A DNA stretch of 64,000 nucleotides from contig NC_072894.1 in NCBI RefSeq assembly GCF_027943255.1, positions 77,539,601 to 77,603,600 of the forward strand, written 5' to 3'. The stretch comes from Anastrepha obliqua (lineage: Eukaryota > Arthropoda > Insecta > Diptera > Tephritidae). Below, in pieces: positions 56,985-64,000 of the stretch. Numbering within the stretch: position 1 is the first letter of the stretch; the number at the start of each line of letters is the position of its first letter. Made by a program: the position numbers and the translations under genes. Below the pieces are notes generated by a model. That model had not been told where the DNA came from. It worked only from the letters and a program-made list of their open reading frames with translations, and did not search any database.

Positions 56985-57145
56985 GAGCACCATAACAAGT
57001 GGATTTGTGCGTGACTAGCACTTACTTCGTGTCGAGTTCGATGGCTATCGTGACATGAACATTAAATGATAAAAAAATTGTTTTTTTTTTCTAACATTAG
57101 CGCTCCGTAGGTTATTGTTTTAGAGTTACTGGTATACCATTCTTA
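56985..57145 (+). repeat. Partial duplicate of 56592-56820 (copy 13)
   Basis: 'ataacaagtg.atttgtgcgtgactagcactt' and 'gtcgagttcgatggctatcg' repeat, as does 'ggttattgttttagagtta.tggtataccatt'. The middle of the SINE body is lost here. Confidence 0.55.
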
Positions 57146-57149
57146 AATG

Positions 57150-58670
57150 GTAAAATTTCACGATCCTGTGATTTATTCACATCGCTGCGACGTGAGATAA
57201 TGACATTTTACGCTCAACAATTCTCTCCATATCTGGAGAATACAATTCGCTTGCATTGTGTGCTCGTTTATTTTCATTCTCCGTTTTCCATGTAAAACAA
57301 TCTTTGCGATTATTATTATCTAATAGCTGCTGCTTGCTTGCACAAGTGAAAGTAGTTCTATTTATACATATGTATGTATATTTTTCTTGACCAAGGTGGC
57401 ATTGTTGAAGCGCACGGTTAATAAGAGTGTGAATCACTTCACCACCTTTTAGAAATATTTTTGAATACGGAACTCAAAATTCCTGAACTGGTAGTAGCAG
57501 CATCTACTTCCGCATAAGCACTTCAGAGCACACGCCAATTTGTTTCCCTCGCTTTTTCATAATATTATACATATTTATGTATGTATGCATATTGTTAATA
57601 TGCATGTTTGCACGCTTTCCATATCATATTTAGGCGTACAAATTATTAATACACCTTGCCATAAAATGTACTTCGCGCGATTTATGACATTTGCCATAAA
57701 TCAAACTTTCCTGCAACCTCTTCACGCTCGTCGGTCTTCATTGCGTATTTCAACGAAAGCATGCATTTCTCAGTAACTGGGTTTTCACTCTGAAATGTTA
57801 GCTTTAAAAATATTCTCGTAATTGATAAGAAATATATTCGGTTATTTTCAATGTTCGGAAAACCTGTTTCAGCTGCAGATGTGTGTGTTGCCTGCCCCTT
57901 TATATATTGGCCCACCATTGACATCTCAAAAGATTCGATCTTGTTGAATAAAAATAGACATGTGGAGAGTTTGTAATGAATTCTCCGTTTGAACACGTCC
58001 GGCACCATTCACATTCACTTACTCTTACTTACTTCCCAGCCTGTTTATGCAATGACGTAAATTTTTCACGATTCACGTTGAAGAAAGCAGTTGAGCGTAG
58101 TTGATAATCAAGAATATGCAAATCTTTTTTAGTATGAAACAGATTCATAAATATAAATCGCACCTACACATGTTCGTACGTATAAAAATGCACGCACATG
58201 CTGCGGGAAAGAAGAGAAATGCACCAATAAATTAACTGGTTCGTTTGTACTGAATGTAGAAGCGTGATTAATTTGCGTTTCCGCTCTCCGCAACATAAAC
58301 AATTACATCCTTTTTCCTTAATTTACAACGACCTATATTGCATCCATACTTCAATAGTTCGGAACAAGTAACAATTCGAAGAATTATTTGCAAATGTATA
58401 AAAAACCAAACTGTGTTCTAATTCGCGCTGTTGCCACTGTCGTAATAGTCGTTGGGGTGGCTTATTTTGTACTATCCAGGAGGTCCTTGGTTCGATATTT
58501 GGGAGATACAAAATTTCTAGATTTTTTATTTCAAATTTGTTTTGTTCTATTTTTTAAATTATTGCTCTTCAATTAATTCGTACATTATAAATTCGATAAC
58601 TTACATTTTATTAAAATTGAAATGTTGAATAGCTTACGTTAATTGTATTTGAAAAAGCGAAATCTTATTT
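57150..58670. other. No gene recognised
   Basis: Several short frames are open on both strands (57177-57437 and 57682-58008 are the longest), but none shows a domain, a splice context or biased codon use. Confidence 0.4.
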
Positions 58671-58699
58671 TTCAGCCCGAATACAACTAAAAATGTCGT

Positions 58700-58832
58700 G
58701 CGTTCCCCTGAAAATTTACGTTGCTGGAACGACCTTAATTTGAATGCGGCCAAGGATCGTAACTTCAGCAGCATTCCCCCAAAACTTTTAGGAAATGTTT
58801 TACGTTGTTATAACAAAAACAACTAACTGCTT
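58700..58832 (+). repeat. Dispersed repeat fragment
   Basis: Same order of blocks as the inverted fragment at 49029: 'acgttgctggaacgacc', 'ggccaaggatcgtaact.cagcagcatt' and 'ttgttataacaaaaacaac'. Confidence 0.5.
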
Positions 58833-58953
58833 TAGAAACCATAACTATCTCATTACGGCACAGAACGACGTCACATTAGAGGTTACATTTTATATTTGTC
58901 TTTTTTTTTTTTAAACTCTCGTCATTTTATTCACTTTCGATGCTTACAATCAC

Positions 58954-59410
58954 CTATTTGACATCGTTATCATCGGCACACGCCAGCAATTGTACGCTTT
59001 TATAAAAAATTGTGCCTGAGCGATTAAATTGTGCGTCGCGTTCGATCTTTTCCAGCATCAGGTTAAAGAAGTCGCACGATAGCGAGTCACCCTCGTTTGG
59101 TAGTTTGGCGGGGATACCAAATTTAGACATCGCCACATATGTATGTATAGGCAACTCCTTTTCGTGCAGTCGAATGCATCTTTAAAATCGACAAAAAGAT
59201 GGCGTGTGTCGATTCTCCAAGCTACTAGTTTATATAAATTTTTGCAACCTCTGCATGGTGTCGACCAACGAAAATTAAAAAATCCATACAAAAATATTTT
59301 CGAGTATTTATGCGCTTGTACACAGTCTTATGTACAAGTATACAGAAATTGATAAGTGGACAAAAATAAATAGAGAACGCTTCAGTTTTGATTTTGGAGA
59401 GTAAATTTTA
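58954..59410 (-). mobile_element. Non-LTR retrotransposon reverse transcriptase fragment
   Basis: The minus strand reads 'RIDTRHLFVDFKDAFDCTKRS' (RT motif A, first catalytic Asp), shifts frame to 'MSKFGIPAKL', then, across a deletion, 'EGDSLSCDFFNLMLEKIERDAQFNRSGTIFYKSVQLLACADD' (motifs B and C). The catalytic YADD box has become CADD, and about 35 residues between 'IPAKL' and 'GDSLSCD' are missing. The 59215-59410 part is shared with 51615-51812. Dead. Confidence 0.8.
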
Positions 59411-59414
59411 GAGC

Positions 59415-60760
59415 AAAGTTCAACATGGAGATTTTTCCCGCACAAAATGAATGTCTCCCTTGCATTGAATTGACACTTTGTTCCCTCAAAATTAAACTGT
59501 AATTCCATTTATTGTTTTGCGTGACATTTCAGTTTGACCTTTAATTAAGGGGACGGCTGTAAGGTTCTTCCATCGGCCAATAAATCCGCATATCACGACA
59601 AGTGGCTGCATGTTTGCAATGTTCGGTGATGCGGCAGGCCCAAGGTGCCTTATATGTGTTCTGAACATTATTTTTTAAATCGTATTTTTGTTTCATATTA
59701 CATTTGCATTGCAACCAGTAAATAAACTAACAAACAATTTTTTTTGGTTTTTGTATAATACAATTAATATGATAATGCTTTGCATAAAACTTGTAAAGGA
59801 GTTGATTACAGCATGAGGTGGAGTGGCTTTTTGCGTTTTAACTTTTCAAATCACAAATCGTATAGCTCCTTTAAATAATACACCACAAAATATTATTTCA
59901 AAATTGGGTTAAACTTAATGTGGAAGTAAAACGGTTGAAATCAAATGGAAATAATCAAAATTATGCGTATGCCAATTTATTTTCAATAGATTTTTTAAAA
60001 TTCAACATTTTTGAGTTGTTTAGAAGAGTCCAGTTTAAACTTTGTAAAAATTAATCGAGATTTACCAACCCGTCTGAATACATCTACAATTGGTTACTGA
60101 ACACAAGCGTAGATTTAGACGAACAAATTCTAAACCGTTTGTTTTTTGTGTAGAACTTTTTTGCGGATTAGGTACCTCAATAATAAAAAAAAATACCATT
60201 ATAACTTTCAAAAAAATTCGACTGAGGCCACACCACTGCCAAATATTTACATCTATCATGAAAACTGCCAAATGTCAGTTTTCTAATTAAAAACAATTGG
60301 AAGTGGAACTACATTCTTTATTGTACCATTTTGAATATTATATGAGCACATTTTTATTACGAATTCATGCCTCTTGAATTTCCTTCTGAGGGAAAATAAA
60401 TCTTAATACACTTCTGTTGCTAATGTTTTGCTCGCTATTGTATTGTGTGCGTTGGTTTTTATGATAATATAGACATATTGGTACTGAAAATCAATTTATT
60501 GGACTTAATTAACTGTCGTTCATTGAAACCACCCAGCAACAAGAAAAAAACGAGCTAGAAAAAATAAAATCGAATAATTTAAATGTATTTTTTTACTTCT
60601 CTTGGTGGTGAATAAAAAAGCTTATTTTGTATTCAAATTGATTTTGAACGTTAAAAAGTCGAAGCTCTTTTATTGTTTACTCTTCAAAAGTTTAGCACTC
60701 AATTCTTAAAACTCGTTTATTCACGTATGGATGTATGTATTATGTATATACTATATTATA
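59415..60760. other. No gene recognised
   Basis: AT-rich; no element termini or protein family resemblance found. Confidence 0.4.
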
Positions 60761-60762
60761 TG

Positions 60763-61696
60763 TATGCGCATTAGGGTGTCCGTTATTTACCAATTTTATT
60801 ATTTTTTTTGCGACGCCCCCTAAACTTTTAGTTTTCCGTCTAAGAAAAATTATCAGATCAAAATCAGCTCTTAATATTCAGAATAAACCTTGCCCCAAAC
60901 ACGATATATTTCCCATATAAATTACATGGGATTTTGCTACTTTTTGGAATAAACTTTTTTTCTCTAGTATGCTAATTTACAGCTATGAAAAACACATATT
61001 CTGATGGCAGTTTTAACTCTCTACAAAAAAGTTCTTTTAAAATTTTTCGATAAATTGACTCCTTTAAAAGTTAATCGAAGTTAAAGTTGAACTGTGTGTA
61101 AATTTCAGACATTTTCACTTTTGCAGCAAAATTATTATTGTTGTAGTAAACTTCTCACGTTTATATAAAAAAAAATCAATGGACCAGAGCCAAGTAAAAA
61201 TTATTCAAACATTTTTCCATTTACAGTATCGAATCAACTAATATTTCTGAAAAAAATCATCAATTTTTGTCCATTGCTATGAAATGTCTTTTTTAATTAT
61301 TTTTACAACCATTTCTGCCAACATATAATATATGCACACTCAAGCATATTTAGTACTTTACACACAGTTCAACTTTAACTTCGATTAACTTTTAGGAGTC
61401 AATTTATCGAAAAATTATAAGAGATCTTTTTTGTTGAGAGTTAAAATTGCCATCAGAATATGTGTTTTTCATAGCTGTAAATTAGCATACTAGAGAAAAA
61501 AAAAGTTTATTCCAAAAAGTAGCAAAATCCCATGTAATTTATATGGGAAATATATCCTGTTTGGGGCAAGGTTTATTCTGAATATTAAGAGCTGATTTTG
61601 ATCTGATAATTTTTCGTAGACGGAAAACTAAAAGTTTAGGGGGCGTCGCCAGAAAAATAATCAAATTGGTAAATAACGGACACCCTAATGCGCATA
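60763..61696. mobile_element. Foldback element, arms of about 340 bp
   Basis: The left arm (60763-61103) and the right arm (61357-61696) are inverted copies with few differences, separated by a loop of about 250 bases. The tips read 'tatgcgcattagggtgtccg'. The same short frame ('TPPKLLVFRLRKIIRSKSALN') is open in both arms because the arms are copies; it is not evidence of a gene. Non-coding foldback or MITE. Confidence 0.92.
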
Positions 61697-61884
61697 TTTG
61701 TGAAATGGTCTTATTAGCAGGCAAATAATTTTTGCTGTAATTTTTCCCAGCTCATCAAATGGAAGTTTGCTTCCTTCATGTTATAATTTCAGTAGTAAAA
61801 TGTCAGAAAAATTTATTTTTATTTGCTCATTGATTTTGAAATAGATTGCAACAGATAAATTTATTAAATAAATAGACCGGATAA

Positions 61885-61960
61885 AATTCCAGGTTATTCC
61901 GGTAACGTAGAACAGTCGTGGGAACTCGGTAAAGTTCTGTGGAAAAATTTAGCCCTCTAA
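61885..61960 (-). repeat. Short fragment of the dispersed repeat
   Basis: 'ttccggtaacgtagaac' matches the same block at 49118, in the same orientation; the rest is not conserved. Confidence 0.35.
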
Positions 61961-61964
61961 CTTT

Positions 61965-63040
61965 TCGTATACCTTAAGAAAGGGTTAAAAATGCCAATTA
62001 AGGTAGGAGGTAGAGAGTTAAAATGTACTACAAAGAAAATCCTCTTTAAATTCTACATGTTGGACTAGCACTGTCTTCAGAAAGTAGTTTTTTGCGTTGA
62101 ATCATTCTTGGTGAATCCTGTTTACTATTCACCAGAGAGCCGTTCACCTAACAGTCGGTTTCGGTCAAGTGCAGAGGTTATCGGAAAAATAGAAGCGTGT
62201 TTTCAAGGCGTCGACTAGTAATAGTTTTTTCTTAGAGAAACTAAAGAAATGGCAGAAATTTAAAAGGGGATTATGTGGTCGTTACGAATGCAAGCACTTA
62301 TTGATCGACTCTTGTAAAATTCACTTGCACTTCAATGACCACGTGTAACTCTTATAAATACATATTTGAATAGATTAATGAAGATAACAAGAAATTGAAA
62401 CTTAAAGAATATTATTTGTACATTATTAAGTATATCTATCTAAGTACATCTATGAGTGTGCACTCTTTATAATTTAACAATTTTCACATGACAAATGTAT
62501 TTTAGTAAATGACGAATACTCAAAATGCTTGCTTATAAGAAGATCACTCGAATATTTTCTTATTAAATTTCTCTCAGAATTGGCGCAATACTACCGTCTG
62601 AAAATTACAGACATTTGATATCTTGAATAGAAGAAATCACTTTAAATTGTTACGACATATATTTAATTCTTACTGAAAACTTGTTTGTACGGGTTTTCGA
62701 GTTATCTAGGATACTTCATATTGAGTTGTTTGCAAATAATTCTTGAACTTAAAAGCATACGCACTTATAGTAATGTCTAAAATTTTCAGGTACGTATTTC
62801 AAAACTACAATAAAAGAATTTTGTTCAACGTAGAAACATTTTTTAAGCGGTTTTTACTATTTATTCATGTAAATTTCGAAAGGAAAACTAAAAAAAAAAA
62901 AACTAAAAAAATTGATACAAAATTTGTGTGCCAAAATCATCTATCCAGTAACTGTACAGTAACTTTTATCAGCTTTTCCATACAAATATTTTCAAGTTAT
63001 TATTATTATTACTAAGTTTGTATAATAACAAGTTATACAA
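61965..63040. other. No gene recognised
   Basis: AT-rich, no recognisable element. Confidence 0.4.
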
Positions 63041-63041
63041 A

Positions 63042-63419
63042 TAAAGGGTTTTTCAATAAGGGCGGGTAGATGTTGAAATGGAATAAAATGCCGTTTGCTG
63101 TGTGGCACGTAGCGCCGTCCTGCTGGAACCACATGTCAGCTAGGTCCATATGGTTCAATATGGGCCATAAGAAATTGGAAGGGCCACCACGTCTACCAAA
63201 AAATGGGCGCAATGCGCGCAACGTTTGCGTTAATGAACGCTCATTTTGATAATACAGTTTTATTTATCATTTGAACGTGCTGTTCAATCGTGTAACTTGC
63301 CATGATGATTTGGCATAAACAACTGAATAATAAACAAAAGATTTGACAGATGTCACCAAAACAAAATGGCTGCCACAGGGCGCCAAAATCGACCCGCGCC
63401 AATTGAAAAAAACCCTTTA
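63042..63419 (-). mobile_element. Internally deleted mariner-superfamily element (378 bp)
   Basis: The ends 'taaagggtttttcaat' and (inverted) 'taaagggttttttttcaat' carry TA duplications and are close to those of the 14915 element. The minus strand keeps a piece with the second catalytic Asp: 'FFGRRGGPSNFLWPILNHMDLADMWFQQDGATCHTANG' (63190-63075). The rest of the transposase is gone. Confidence 0.8.
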
Positions 63420-63424
63420 TAAGG

Positions 63425-64000
63425 AGGCAGCAACACTAGCAGCATCGGCCATCGGCTACATTTTTTTTTTCAAGTTATTTTCCAGCCTATTACAAGTTGA
63501 AAGAAAAGAATACATTTTTAGCTCATAAAATAAAATTCAACTTAATGTGATATTTTGACTTTTATTTTTTTCAATCTGAAATGAAAGTCACTTTATGAAA
63601 TCTTTTTTCTGCTTTTCGTAACAGTTATCTTGGACTTTTGTTTTACTGTCCCAAAATAAAGAAAATGTAAGAAGTTTATTTATTAAAATAAAACCTAAAA
63701 ATTAAATTAATTTTTTTAAGATAATCGTTTTAATAAGAGCTCATAATTTTAAGCTAATAATGGGGCATGACCATGCTGTCCTCGAGTTGGACGTATGTAT
63801 GTATCAATGCGTTGGAATTTAAAATAAATGTTGGAGAAGTTCATGATATATAATTAAGGAAAAGTAACAAATTTTATAAATTTGCCAAAAGCTATTTTTA
63901 TTGAGCAGTTATATCTGGCCGATTTTTATTTTTTTACCATATTCATTTGAAAAAAGTAATAACGGATTCTTGGTCTGGAGAGAGAAGCTTAAACTTTCTC
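63425..64000. other. No gene recognised
   Basis: AT-rich to the window end; nothing supported. Confidence 0.4.

Noticed and set aside
57682..58008. 108-codon minus-strand frame
   Set aside because: No recognisable domain, unusual composition and no exon context.
60735..60920. 61-codon frame, with a twin at 61539-61724, as a conserved duplicated gene
   Set aside because: The two frames are the same arm of the foldback read from both sides.

Overview
The window is AT-rich nuclear DNA from a higher dipteran, most likely a tephritid fruit fly (Bactrocera, Zeugodacus or Ceratitis type). The evidence is short GT/AG introns, many CATACATATGTATG microsatellites, two conserved genes whose predicted proteins read as fly orthologues, and a dense mix of dipteran transposons, including a tRNA-derived SINE that recurs about a dozen times. 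The species is inferred from this style; nothing in the sequence proves it.

Layout. 0-7 kb: an endonuclease-fold ORF beside a tandem repeat, a mariner with an almost open but catalytically broken transposase, a SINE, then a two-exon MADF-BESS regulator gene on the minus strand (4474-5432). 7.3-38.1 kb: one large plus-strand gene, Iml1 (DEPDC5 orthologue, GATOR1 subunit). I rebuilt 25 coding exons whose phases all join, giving a 1505-residue protein. Its introns, above all the 10.5-kb intron 9 and the 4.1-kb intron 10, are filled with decayed mariner/Tc1 elements, TTAA-flanked MITEs, SINEs, LINE pieces and a Helitron. 41.8-44.7 kb: Naa60 (N-alpha-acetyltransferase 60), six coding exons, 255 residues; its last intron is a textbook U12-type AT-AC intron. 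47.07 kb: a probable first coding exon encoding a signal peptide, with a strong splice donor; the rest of that gene would lie beyond a very long intron, probably outside the window. 49-64 kb: no recognisable host exon, but SINEs, mariner fragments, a Tc1 element with long inverted/direct repeats, a second copy of a TTAA MITE, a non-LTR reverse transcriptase fragment, a large foldback element and a small mariner-type MITE.

The genes do not form a functional cluster. Iml1 (amino-acid sensing upstream of TORC1), Naa60 (Golgi-side N-terminal acetylation) and the MADF-BESS factor are independent loci. The MADF gene and Iml1 are divergently arranged across about 1.86 kb, and a small MITE lies in that gap close to the Iml1 start.

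The most interesting material: (i) the AT-AC intron of Naa60; (ii) a group of 0.6-0.76 kb non-coding elements with different terminal repeats, mostly at TTAA, that share one internal core motif; (iii) two long foldback elements; (iv) the orphan signal-peptide exon. All calls come from reading the sequence; no database search was run.
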